Assembly: GCF_008710285.1 (NCBI RefSeq)
Contig: NZ_VYQF01000001.1
Location: 1,745,501-1,809,500, forward strand
Reading direction: 5' to 3'
Length of the DNA: 64,000 nucleotides
DNA from: Ginsengibacter hankyongi
Lineage (GTDB): Bacteria; Bacteroidota; Bacteroidia; Chitinophagales; Chitinophagaceae
Position 1 is the stretch's first letter; each line of letters begins with the position of its first letter. This document shows positions 34,401-43,128 of the stretch, in pieces. Below the pieces are notes generated by a model that was given only the letters and a program-made list of their open reading frames with translations, did not search any database and had not been told where the DNA came from. The translations under genes were made by a program, and so were the position numbers.

Positions 34401-35592
34401 ATTTGCTCAAATGCATACTTCTTTCTTTGTATAATTGCCGGAAATATGGATCACGCAAATCTTTTATAAAACGTATAGATTCGCCGGTACTTTTCATTTC
34501 AGGCCCCAGTTCTTTATTTACGTTAGGAAATTTATTAAAAGAAAAAACAGGTTCTTTGATTGCAAAGCCCGTTAGCTTTTTTTCAAAAGTAAAATCTTTC
34601 AGTTTTGCAGCACCAATCATTATTTTGGTAGCAATATTTAAATAAGGAATCTGGTAAGCCTTGGCGATAAACGGCGTAGTACGTGATGCTCTTGGGTTGG
34701 CTTCAATTACATATACTTCACCATTCTTTATCGCAAATTGAATATTGATCAATCCTTTTATGTGTAAAGCTCTTGCAATTTTTTCCGCATATTCTTCCAT
34801 TGTATGAACAATCAATGGAGACAAATTAAATTCAGGCAAAACTGCATTACTATCACCACTATGAATACCTGCTGGTTCAATATGTTCCATCACGCCCATC
34901 ACATGAAAATCATCACCATCGAAGATTGCATCAATTTCTGCTTCCTGGCAACGATCTAAAAAATGATCAATTAAAATTTTATTATTGGGCAAATGTTTTA
35001 ATAAACTTAGTACTCCTTTTTCAAGTTCTTCATCATTTAATACAATTCGCATACGCTGGCCACCCAACACATAGCTCGGCCTTACCAAAACAGGATATCC
35101 AACTTGTTTGGCCACTTCAATAGCATCATCGGTATTATACGCAGTGCCGTAGTTTGGATAAGGAATTCCCAGTTCTTTCAACATATCACTAAATCGTCCG
35201 CGGTCTTCAGCAATATCCATATCATCAAATGAAGTTCCGATGATTTTTATGCCTTTTTCATCAAGCCTTTTAGCAAGTTTCAATGCCGTTTGCCCACCCA
35301 GTTGAACAATAACACCTTCTGGTTTTTCCAATTCAATAATTTCCCAGATGTGTTCCCAGAAAACAGGTTCAAAATATAATTTGTCGGCTATGTCAAAATC
35401 AGTAGAAACCGTTTCCGGATTGCAATTGATCATGATGGCTTCGTAACCACATTCTTTTATGGCGAGCAAACCATGTACGCAACAATAATCAAATTCAATT
35501 CCCTGGCCAATACGATTTGGGCCGCTTCCTAAAACAATAATTTTCTTTCTGGAAGATGGGATTGACTCGTTTTTTAAAATATCGGTACTCAT
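34399..35592 (-). CDS. carB: Carbamoyl-phosphate synthase large subunit, C-terminal half (split gene)
   Basis: A 397-residue protein equivalent to the second ATP-grasp half of CarB, which phosphorylates carbamate to form carbamoyl phosphate for pyrimidines and arginine. Seen: KIIVLGSGPNRIGQGIEFDYCCVH, then INCNPETVSTDFD, GVIVQLGGQTALKLA, YPVLVRPSYVLGGQ, GVMEHIEPAGIHSGDS and IEANPRASRTTPFIAKA. It ends just after FNKFPNVNKELGPEMKSTGE, so the ~130-residue C-terminal allosteric (MGS-like) domain found in E. coli is absent. It has its own ATG with a stop codon (TAA) directly before it in frame, 17 nt after the N-half stop. Confidence 0.93.
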   Translation of the reverse strand: MSTDILKNESIPSSRKKIIVLGSGPNRIGQGIEFDYCCVHGLLAIKECGYEAIMINCNPETVSTDFDIADKLYFEPVFWEHIWEIIELEKPEGVIVQLGGQTALKLAKRLDEKGIKIIGTSFDDMDIAEDRGRFSDMLKELGIPYPNYGTAYNTDDAIEVAKQVGYPVLVRPSYVLGGQRMRIVLNDEELEKGVLSLLKHLPNNKILIDHFLDRCQEAEIDAIFDGDDFHVMGVMEHIEPAGIHSGDSNAVLPEFNLSPLIVHTMEEYAEKIARALHIKGLINIQFAIKNGEVYVIEANPRASRTTPFIAKAYQIPYLNIATKIMIGAAKLKDFTFEKKLTGFAIKEPVFSFNKFPNVNKELGPEMKSTGESIRFIKDLRDPYFRQLYKERSMHLSK

Positions 35593-35609
35593 TTATTTTT
35601 AATGAACAT

Positions 35610-37253
35610 TTATTCAAAAGTGCTGTAGAAATAAGGTGTCTTCGCTTCAAACTCTGCGCTGCAGGTATCTACCATTTTGTATACCCTTGTTATGCCAAAC
35701 TCTTTTCTTTTCTCATAAATATCTTCATCGGTGCTGCCATCTTTCATGATGCGGGCAATTTGTTCATCACCAAAACCAAGACGTTTTGCTTTGGTTAAAA
35801 GCTCCGGAGAAATAGTTTCTAATGTTGTTTTTAAAAGTTCTCTTTCACAATCACATATTTTTTGAATCTGGTAAATAAACCACCTGTCGATTCCAGTTGA
35901 TTCGCAAATCCTGCGAACGCTCACCCCCATCATCAATGCATCTTTAATCCTGAATATGCGATCCCATTTGGGGACTTTAAGATATTCGATCACTTCTTCT
36001 GCATACATTAAGCTCTTGCCATAATAACCTAATCCCACTGCTTCGTTTTCCAAACTCTGACAAGCTTTTTGAATAGCCTCAGCAAAGCTTCTTCCAATAG
36101 CCATTACTTCCCCAACAGATTTCATTTGAAGCCCGAGCGTGTCATCGGCTCCTTTAAATTTATCGAAATTCCAGCGTGGAATTTTTACAATAACATAATC
36201 CAAAGCAGGTTCAAAATATGCCGATGTTGTTTGAGTAATTTGATTTTTCAATTCATCCAAAGTGAAACCTATGGCGAGCTTAGCAGCTATTTTTGCAATA
36301 GGGTAACCAGTCGCTTTGCTAGCTAATGCTGATGACCTGCTTACCCTTGGGTTAATCTCGATAGCAATTAATTCTTCAGTTTGTGGGTTTAAGGCAAATT
36401 GCACATTGCAACCTCCGGCAAAATTTCCCAAATCACGCATCATAGCAATTGCAGTATTTCGCATAAGCTGAAAAGCTGTATCGCTCAATGTCATGGCAGG
36501 AGCAACTGTAATAGAATCGCCGGTATGAACCCCCATTGGATCGAAATTTTCAACCGTGCAAATAATAACAACATTATTGTTATCGTCACGTAACAATTCC
36601 AGTTCAAATTCTTTCCAGCCCAGCATAGCTTTTTCTACCAGCACTTCGTGCATTGGTGACGCAGTAAGTCCGCGGTTTAATGCTTCATCAAGATCGTCCT
36701 TTGTGTGAACAAAACTTCCGCCTGTTCCGCCCAAAGTAAACGAAGGACGGATAACCAAGGGAAACCCAATATCCTGCGCAAATTCTTTTCCTTCTAAAAA
36801 AGAATTGGCTGTTTTTGCAGGGGCAACAGGAATCTTCATTTGAATCATCCATTGCCTGAATTTTTCCCTGTCTTCCGCTTTATCAATTGCTTTGATATCA
36901 ACTCCAATGAGCCTTATATTATTTTTTTGCCAAACGCCTAACTCATCCCCTTCTTTACAAAGGTTTAAAGCAGTCTGGCCGCCCATTGTAGGCAATACAG
37001 CATCAATATTATTTTCTGCAATGATTTGTTCAATACTTTCAATATTTAATGGAAGCAGGTACACTTTATCGGCCATCATGGGGTCTGTCATGATGGTGGC
37101 AGGATTGCTGTTAATAAGTATTACCTGAATTCCTTCTTCGGTAAGGCTGCGGGCAGCCTGTGTTCCTGAATAATCAAATTCGCAGGCTTGGCCAATGATA
37201 ATAGGGCCGGAGCCTATAATTAAAACTGATTTGATGGATTTATCGAGCGGCAT
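35610..37253 (-). CDS. carB: Carbamoyl-phosphate synthase large subunit, N-terminal half (split gene)
   Basis: A 547-residue protein equivalent to the first half of CarB (carboxyphosphate ATP-grasp plus the oligomerization region). Seen: SVLIIGSGPIIIGQACEFDYSG at about 9-30, NSNPATIMTD, VLPTMGGQTALNL, FPLVIRPSFTLGGTGGS, GDSITVAPAMTLSD and IEINPRVSRSSALASKATGYPIA. It ends ...VYKMVDTCSAEFEAKTPYFYSTFE and stops, which is exactly where the linker between the two halves lies in the undivided protein. The two frames differ, and both are stopped in between, so this is a true split and not a single readthrough frame. It should need the CarA amidotransferase, not present here. Confidence 0.95.
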   Translation of the reverse strand: MPLDKSIKSVLIIGSGPIIIGQACEFDYSGTQAARSLTEEGIQVILINSNPATIMTDPMMADKVYLLPLNIESIEQIIAENNIDAVLPTMGGQTALNLCKEGDELGVWQKNNIRLIGVDIKAIDKAEDREKFRQWMIQMKIPVAPAKTANSFLEGKEFAQDIGFPLVIRPSFTLGGTGGSFVHTKDDLDEALNRGLTASPMHEVLVEKAMLGWKEFELELLRDDNNNVVIICTVENFDPMGVHTGDSITVAPAMTLSDTAFQLMRNTAIAMMRDLGNFAGGCNVQFALNPQTEELIAIEINPRVSRSSALASKATGYPIAKIAAKLAIGFTLDELKNQITQTTSAYFEPALDYVIVKIPRWNFDKFKGADDTLGLQMKSVGEVMAIGRSFAEAIQKACQSLENEAVGLGYYGKSLMYAEEVIEYLKVPKWDRIFRIKDALMMGVSVRRICESTGIDRWFIYQIQKICDCERELLKTTLETISPELLTKAKRLGFGDEQIARIMKDGSTDEDIYEKRKEFGITRVYKMVDTCSAEFEAKTPYFYSTFE

Positions 37254-37396
37254 TTAAATATTTCTGTGGCCGCGAAATTAAATTGAAATGTTGAAACGCA
37301 AAGCAATAAATTAAATCAGGGGATTTTTTTAAGAAATTATATGGATTTATTGAAAAAAACAATTGAAAAAAAGGATTGATAACAAAGAAGCTATCT

Positions 37397-37681
37397 TTAT
37401 AGAAGATACTTTTTCTCAGTTCCATAAAAATCGGTGAACATTTTTTTCAAAACATATAACTTTTCTATCCATTCGTTCTCTCCCTTTAATTTTATTTCAT
37501 CCATATATTGTTCAACTTTTTCCACAGTTGCTTCAGCGTCATCCAATAAATCGTTTGTTGTATTTTTAAGATGATTGAAAAAAGCTTCTCTTTCTTCTTT
37601 TGACAGACTGTAAAATTTTAAAAGTGCAAACCCTATAGAAGCTCCAAGAATGAGTGATGCAATGGTTGTCGTTTTAGCCAT
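37397..37681 (-). CDS. YtxH-like small membrane protein
   Basis: A 94-residue protein with an N-terminal Gly-containing membrane helix (TTTIASLILGASIGFALLKFYSL, about 4-26) followed by a charged amphipathic helix (LKNTTNDLLDDAEATVEKVEQYMDEIK). This is the YtxH arrangement, a family linked to stress responses but without a known mechanism. It is divergent from the M23 peptidase gene, 43 nt away. The 143-nt gap before carB on the same strand shows no gene. Confidence 0.7.
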   Translation of the reverse strand: MAKTTTIASLILGASIGFALLKFYSLSKEEREAFFNHLKNTTNDLLDDAEATVEKVEQYMDEIKLKGENEWIEKLYVLKKMFTDFYGTEKKYLL

Positions 37682-37724
37682 GATGATTATTTTAAATTTT
37701 TTAGTTGTTAGATTTGTAGATATT

Positions 37725-39479
37725 ATGAAAAGGATTTTTCTTCGAAAAGAGTTATTGCATAAACCGTTCCTGTTTTTACTTCCCCTGTTTTTTTTCTACA
37801 ATTCCAATGGGCAGATTTTTCCAAAAAAGAATTATCCAAAAGGTTATTTCATTTATCCGGTAGATGCGAAAATTGAGCTCGCTGCAAACTTTGGTGAACT
37901 GCGCCCAAACCATTATCACATGGGCCTCGATTGCCGCACCAATCATGTTCAAAACAGGCCGGTAAAAGCCGCAGCTGATGGCTACGTAGCTCACGTAAGG
38001 GTAGAACCGTTTGGATTTGGCAGAGCCATTTATATTAATCATCCCAACGGCCTTACGACCTTATATGGCCACCTCAATAATTTTTATCCTGCGCTTGAAA
38101 AATATGTAAAGGAGCAGCAATATAAATTAAAATCATGGCAGGTTTTTCTTGATATTCCTCCAGGTATGTTCCCGGTAAAGCAAGGCCAGTTTATCGCATT
38201 TAGCGGCAACGCAGGCGGTTCGCAAGGGCCGCATTGCCACTTTGAAATAAGAGATACAAAAACTGATAAAGTTTTAAACCCGCTCTTATTTGGAATGCCG
38301 ATTCCTGATAATGTTCCACCGACAATAGTGCGTTTAGCCGTATACGATAGAACTATCAGCACTTACAGTCAATCGCCAAAATTATTTCCCCTGAAAAAAA
38401 TAAAAGGCGGATACACGACAATTGAACCCGTTATAACAGTTAATAGCAATAAAGTAAGTTTTGGGATTTCAGCAAATGATAAATTTACCGGCTCAACCAA
38501 TCCTAATGGAATATATGAAGCCGTTCTGTATTTTGATGAAGAACCCGTTGTGGGATTTGAAATAGATAGCATTACTTATGATGAATCAAGATATGTTAAC
38601 GCCCACATTGATTATAAGACACGAGAAGCAGGCGGCCCTTTTATAGAACATCTTTCAAGGTTACCCGGTTATCCTGAAGGAATTTATAAAGATTTTAGCG
38701 GTGATGGCGTAATAGCCCTTACAGATGAAGCCGTACACGAAATAAAAATTGTTGTTAAAGACACTTATGGAAACACTTCCACGCTTGGGTTTAATATTAA
38801 AAAAGGATTAATACATGAAAATGGATTAGGAAGTGAGGCTGTATCTTATTATGACCAACAGGAATTTCATCCCGGTTTTGTAAACATATTTGAAAATGAA
38901 AATGTACAATTGATTTTAAGATCAGAAGCCTTGTACGATTCATTTGCGTTTAGGCATTCCAGTGAAAAGGTAATTTCTTCCGCATCTTATTCTGATATTC
39001 ATGCGCTGGAGTCAGGACTTGTTCCTGTACACGATAATTTCACGTTAAGATTAAGAGCAGATAAGCCCGTACCGCCGCAACTTGCGGACAGGATGCTTAT
39101 TAAAAGAACATGGGAAGATAAAACTGAAGTTGTGAAAGCAACGGGAGAGCGTGAATGGTTTACAGCACATTTCAAAAGTTTTGGAAATTTTGAACTTATT
39201 GCAGATGATGAACCGCCTGTTATCGCAGGAGGCTTCCATGATAATGCCAACCTTTCAAAAGCTTCCCGTATTATTTTTATTCCAAAAGATAATAATAAAG
39301 AAATAAAAAATTTCAGGGCAGAACTCGATGGAAACTGGCTTATGTTTACCAATGATAAAGGCCGCCTGTTCATCTATAAATTTGATGAAATGTGCCCGCG
39401 TGGAAAGCACGAATTAACAGTTTCTGTGCAGGATGAAGCAGGCAATACAACAGAAAAAATATATCATTTTACACGATAA
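37725..39479 (+). CDS. M23 family metallopeptidase, secreted
   Basis: A 584-residue zinc peptidase of the LytM/M23 family, expected to cut peptidoglycan cross-links in the periplasm. I start it at 37725 (MKRIFLRKELLHKPFLFLLPLFFFYNSNGQ), which gives a proper signal peptide, rather than the longer frame at 37650 that overlaps the YtxH gene. Seen: an early NYHMGLD-like HYHMGLDC, FGFGRAIYINHPNGLTTLYGHL and the later HCHFEIRD, the paired His/Asp ligands of M23. The C-terminal ~380 residues are mostly beta-sandwich-like, with repeated strands. It lies 12 nt before bcp. Confidence 0.9.
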   Translation: MKRIFLRKELLHKPFLFLLPLFFFYNSNGQIFPKKNYPKGYFIYPVDAKIELAANFGELRPNHYHMGLDCRTNHVQNRPVKAAADGYVAHVRVEPFGFGRAIYINHPNGLTTLYGHLNNFYPALEKYVKEQQYKLKSWQVFLDIPPGMFPVKQGQFIAFSGNAGGSQGPHCHFEIRDTKTDKVLNPLLFGMPIPDNVPPTIVRLAVYDRTISTYSQSPKLFPLKKIKGGYTTIEPVITVNSNKVSFGISANDKFTGSTNPNGIYEAVLYFDEEPVVGFEIDSITYDESRYVNAHIDYKTREAGGPFIEHLSRLPGYPEGIYKDFSGDGVIALTDEAVHEIKIVVKDTYGNTSTLGFNIKKGLIHENGLGSEAVSYYDQQEFHPGFVNIFENENVQLILRSEALYDSFAFRHSSEKVISSASYSDIHALESGLVPVHDNFTLRLRADKPVPPQLADRMLIKRTWEDKTEVVKATGEREWFTAHFKSFGNFELIADDEPPVIAGGFHDNANLSKASRIIFIPKDNNKEIKNFRAELDGNWLMFTNDKGRLFIYKFDEMCPRGKHELTVSVQDEAGNTTEKIYHFTR

Positions 39480-39491
39480 AAAATTATAATA

Positions 39492-39953
39492 ATGACTCAA
39501 CTGGCAGAAGGGGAAAAAGCTCCCGCATTTAAAGCAAAAGATCAAAACGGGAACACAGTTTCCCTTGCGGAGTTTAAAGGTAAAAAAGTGGTTCTCTATT
39601 TTTATCCTGAGGACGATACGCCAACGTGTACCATTGAGGCATGTAATCTTCGTGATAATTATTCAGTGCTTCAAAAGAAAGGCCTGGTGGTTTTAGGCGT
39701 TAGCCCCGATGATGAAAAGAAGCACAAAAAATTTGAAGAAAAATATAAGCTCCCTTTTACACTTCTTGCTGATCCTGATAAAAAGATTATTGATAAATAT
39801 GGCGTTTGGGGCGAAAAAAATCTATACGGACGAAAGTACATGGGATTACACCGCACCACATTTTTGATTGATGAAAACGGCATCATCGAAAAAATATTTA
39901 AGAAGCCAAAATCAAAAATTCACAGTGAAGAGATCTTGAAAGTGCTTCGTTAA
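39492..39953 (+). CDS. bcp: Thiol peroxidase (bacterioferritin comigratory protein)
   Basis: A 153-residue peroxiredoxin that reduces peroxides with a thioredoxin partner. Seen: YFYPEDDTPTCTIEACNLRD with the peroxidatic Cys46 and a resolving Cys51 five residues later, the pattern of the BCP/PrxQ group. The GLHRTTFLIDENG stretch is also typical. It is cytoplasmic (no signal). It begins 12 nt after the M23 peptidase stop and is probably in one transcript with it. Confidence 0.94.
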   Translation: MTQLAEGEKAPAFKAKDQNGNTVSLAEFKGKKVVLYFYPEDDTPTCTIEACNLRDNYSVLQKKGLVVLGVSPDDEKKHKKFEEKYKLPFTLLADPDKKIIDKYGVWGEKNLYGRKYMGLHRTTFLIDENGIIEKIFKKPKSKIHSEEILKVLR

Positions 39954-39982
39954 ATCATCCCCGCTACTATAAATTTTGCAAG

Positions 39983-40270
39983 ATGAACTTAAACATCAGA
40001 GAAAATTCATGGATAGCAAAACTCGCAGCAAAAAAATTACAATCTGAAAATGCTGCTATTGTTATTGGCAGCACCATTCATCTATACCATGTATCCAGGC
40101 AGCAATTCTTACAGAATGAAAAATGGGTAAAGCATGAAATTTGTCATCTGCAACAATTCGAAAAACATGGAAGACTTCTTTTCATCATAAAATATTTATG
40201 GGAAAGCATCCGTCATGGTTATTACAATAATAAATACGAAATAGAAGCGAGAAAGGCTGAGATAGAATAA
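39983..40270 (+). CDS. Small HExxH protein (DUF4157-like)
   Basis: A 95-residue protein with the zinc-protease-type motif HEICH in KHEICHLQQFEKHG, followed by KYLWESIRHGYYNNKYEIEARKAE. That order (TIHLYHVSRQQFL, KWVKHE, HLQQF, HG, YEIEARKAE) resembles small uncharacterised DUF4157-type proteins of this phylum. There is no signal peptide. The third zinc ligand expected for a gluzincin might be the Glu in YEIEARKAE. It follows bcp by 29 nt, so it is likely co-transcribed. Whether it cleaves anything is unknown. Confidence 0.7.
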   Translation: MNLNIRENSWIAKLAAKKLQSENAAIVIGSTIHLYHVSRQQFLQNEKWVKHEICHLQQFEKHGRLLFIIKYLWESIRHGYYNNKYEIEARKAEIE

Positions 40271-40276
40271 GGTTCT

Positions 40277-41194
40277 TTATTTATAAGTAGCTGCAATAAT
40301 TTCAAATCCGGCTTTGTAAGTTGTGGGTTGAAAATTAAATGCTCTATTAAATTTAGCAGAATCAAAAATATAATCTGAATCATATTGATAAAGCATCTCT
40401 TTCATTTCATACATCAACCGCATAAAAATTCCCAACATTGCAATCATTCCTTTACCAATAATAAAGTGTTTATCGGGCGCATTAAAAATTCTAGAAGCCA
40501 AAGAAATAATTTCTCTTCCCGTTAGTGCCGGTGCAGCCGTTGGCATGTGCCATATTTGATTCCACGCATTTTCATTTTGGGAAAGCATCCATAGCGCCTT
40601 GCCGCAATCGGGGGTAAACGTAAAAGAGTGAAGCACCTTATCATTAACCATCCATTGGGCTTTTTTGCCTTTAGCCATTTTATCAAAAACCAATAAATTT
40701 AAAAAACTCGTGCTGCAATTTGGACCGTAAAAATCTGCAGCTCTCGCAATCATTGCTGTTAAATTTCCCGCTTTGGCTTCCTCCATTAATTGAGTCGCGA
40801 TTTTCGCACGTAACTCTCCTTTTTTACTTACCGGATTGTAAGGTGTTGCTTCCGTCATCGCACCAGTAACTTTTCCGAGCATATATACATTGTCGAAAAA
40901 AATGAGTTTTGCATTATGCTTTTTACAGGCATTAATTGCATTGGTCATAATAGCAGACCATTTTTCATTCCATATTCTAATATCATATTGCAAACCGGGG
41001 CACAAAAGCACTATTGATGAGCCTTTCACAGCTTCATCGGTTTCAGTTGCATTGGTAAGATCTGCTGATTTGGTGAAAGCTCCGTTAATAGATTTTGGAT
41101 TTCTGCCCACTAAAGTATGCGCAACATTATTTTGAGAAAGCACTTTTGAAAATTCATTCGCGACCGTGCCACCCGCTCCTAAAATTGTGTACAT
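40277..41194 (-). CDS. NAD(P)-dependent epimerase/dehydratase family protein
   Basis: A 305-residue protein with the extended-SDR (nucleotide-sugar epimerase-like) fold. Seen: the nucleotide-binding MYTILGAGGTVANEFSKVL, then LIFFDNVYMLGKVTGAMTE at the substrate side, and IARAADFYGPNCS. A clear YxxxK pair is not obvious, so catalytic activity is doubtful, and the substrate is unknown. It is convergent with the small HExxH gene (7 nt apart). It lies 36 nt after dnaX on the same strand and may follow it in one transcript. Confidence 0.78.
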   Translation of the reverse strand: MYTILGAGGTVANEFSKVLSQNNVAHTLVGRNPKSINGAFTKSADLTNATETDEAVKGSSIVLLCPGLQYDIRIWNEKWSAIMTNAINACKKHNAKLIFFDNVYMLGKVTGAMTEATPYNPVSKKGELRAKIATQLMEEAKAGNLTAMIARAADFYGPNCSTSFLNLLVFDKMAKGKKAQWMVNDKVLHSFTFTPDCGKALWMLSQNENAWNQIWHMPTAAPALTGREIISLASRIFNAPDKHFIIGKGMIAMLGIFMRLMYEMKEMLYQYDSDYIFDSAKFNRAFNFQPTTYKAGFEIIAATYK

Positions 41195-41230
41195 TTTATT
41201 TAATTAACAGTAATAGCTAAAAAGGATTGA

Positions 41231-43054
41231 TTAATAATCAAGTTGCAGGCCAAGCCTGTCTTTCAATTGTTTTATCAAAGGATATTCTTCAATAATTTTT
41301 AAGTACTGATCCTTTGTGGTAAGAGGCTTTTCTAATACAACTTTGTTTTCATTTTCAATAACAATAACCTTATAAGTTAAAAAACGGTTATTAAAATGAG
41401 CTTGCAGGTGCTCTATAAGTGCTGCCCGTTCTGTTTCAATAAATTTTTGTTGAATATTATTATCGGTTATTATCTCGATACAATTATTATCAACAATACC
41501 AAGTTTGGCAGATTTAAAATTTGTTACACCGGAATGATTATTCTTTTTACGGAGCTCTTCGATATAAAGTCCCCAGGCAACATACAGCTCTTCCTCGTTA
41601 AGTTCTTTAATATTATTTTCATTTTGCTTGTTTTCAAGCGCTACCTGCTCCTGGATTTTTTCCAGTCTTCCTATTTTCGTGTGTGTACGACCGTTAGCAA
41701 CCCGGGTATGATCTGCAGAAGCTTTGGGAATTATTGGCTTAACTAATTTTTCCTCAATTATTAGTTTCGCCTTATCCTCCGGTGTTTGTATATTATTTTT
41801 TTTATTTCCTGAAGCAGCTCGGATATTTTCACTAACCTTATTACCTTGTGGAGCTTTTTCTTTAAACGCAATAGGAGTTAGCGCTTTAAAGGCAACAGGC
41901 TTCATGCTCTCAACCTGCTTTTTTTTATTCAGATGATCACCTTCATTTACCAGTTCAATTGCTTGTTCTATATAGCAAAGCTTTATTAAAGTAAGCTCTA
42001 CGTGTAACCGCTTATTTCTTGCCTGCCTGTAATTTATTTCAGCTTCATTTAAAATATTTAAAGCACTTAATAAAAGGGAAGCATTGGCTTTCAGCGCCAC
42101 ATCCAGATAGCGTTGCTTAAATCCCTCAGAAACTTCGAGTAACATAGCCACTTTTGGATCTTTACTTACCAACAGGTTTCTTATAAATTCTGCAAAGCCA
42201 TTCAATACAAGATCTCCTTCAAAACCTTTGCGGTTTATTTCATCATATAACAAAATGGCATCGCTAATGCTTTGGTTTTGCATCGCATCCATAAACCTGA
42301 AATAATAATCTTCATCCAGGATATTTAAATGTTCTAACGTATTAGCATAGGTGAGTTCTCCGTTTGTAAAGCTTACTATCTTATCAAGGATACTTAGAGC
42401 GTCTCTAAGACATCCTTCACTTTTTTGAGCAATTACATGCAATGCAGTATCATCTGCATTTATATTCTCTTTTTCACAAATTTCACGAAGATGATCTACC
42501 GTATCCTGGTTGGTAATTCTTTTGAAATCAAAAATCTGGCAACGGGAAAGAATCGTGGGAAGTATCTTATGTTTTTCGGTGGTAGCTAAAATAAAAATTG
42601 CAAAAGGCGGTGGTTCTTCCAGCGTTTTAAGAAATGCATTGAAAGCCGACGTACTTAACATGTGTACCTCATCTACTATGTACACTTTATATTTGCCGGC
42701 CTGCGGTGCAAACCTTATTTGTTCAACAAGTGTTCTTATATCATCAACAGAATTATTACTGGCAGCATCCAGTTCATGAATATTTAGTGATGTTCCATTA
42801 TCAAACGAAACGCAGGAGTTGCAGGTGTTACAGGCCTCTCCGTCAGGAGTTTTGTTCTCACAGTTTATTGTTTTTGCAAGAATTCTTGCGCAGGTTGTTT
42901 TACCCACGCCACGTGGACCACAAAACAAAAACGCATGGGCAAGCTGGTTATTTTTGATGGCATTTTTAAGAGTGGTGGTTATATGCGATTGCCCTATAAC
43001 TGTATTAAAGTTTTGAGGTCTGTATTTCCTGGCTGAAACAATAAATTTATCCAT
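41231..43054 (-). CDS. dnaX: DNA polymerase III subunit gamma/tau
   Basis: A 607-residue clamp-loader ATPase. Seen: FIVSARKYRPQNFNTVIGQSH, Walker A GPRGVGKTTCARIL at about 45-58, a four-Cys zinc site (C at about 65, 74, 77 and 80), VDEVHMLSTSAFNAFLKTLEEPP with Walker B, and the ATTEKHKILPTILSRCQ sensor. The C-terminal part (about 370 on) is Lys/Glu-rich and then binds the polymerase in related proteins. No A-rich slippery site was found in a useful place, so a shortened gamma form cannot be predicted. A TAnnTTTG box lies 12 nt before the start. Confidence 0.95.
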   Translation of the reverse strand: MDKFIVSARKYRPQNFNTVIGQSHITTTLKNAIKNNQLAHAFLFCGPRGVGKTTCARILAKTINCENKTPDGEACNTCNSCVSFDNGTSLNIHELDAASNNSVDDIRTLVEQIRFAPQAGKYKVYIVDEVHMLSTSAFNAFLKTLEEPPPFAIFILATTEKHKILPTILSRCQIFDFKRITNQDTVDHLREICEKENINADDTALHVIAQKSEGCLRDALSILDKIVSFTNGELTYANTLEHLNILDEDYYFRFMDAMQNQSISDAILLYDEINRKGFEGDLVLNGFAEFIRNLLVSKDPKVAMLLEVSEGFKQRYLDVALKANASLLLSALNILNEAEINYRQARNKRLHVELTLIKLCYIEQAIELVNEGDHLNKKKQVESMKPVAFKALTPIAFKEKAPQGNKVSENIRAASGNKKNNIQTPEDKAKLIIEEKLVKPIIPKASADHTRVANGRTHTKIGRLEKIQEQVALENKQNENNIKELNEEELYVAWGLYIEELRKKNNHSGVTNFKSAKLGIVDNNCIEIITDNNIQQKFIETERAALIEHLQAHFNNRFLTYKVIVIENENKVVLEKPLTTKDQYLKIIEEYPLIKQLKDRLGLQLDY

Positions 43055-43065
43055 AATGAAGAGGG

Positions 43066-43073
43066 CAAATTTA
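43066..43073 (-). promoter_or_regulatory. Bacteroidota -7 box for dnaX (TAAATTTG)
   Basis: A TAnnTTTG match on the minus strand, 12 nt before the dnaX start at 43054, so the mRNA leader would be very short. Confidence 0.55.
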
Positions 43074-43128
43074 CAATTTTAGTAGCGATAAAATTTAAGG
43101 TGTAATCTCAGGAATGAGAAAAAAATTT

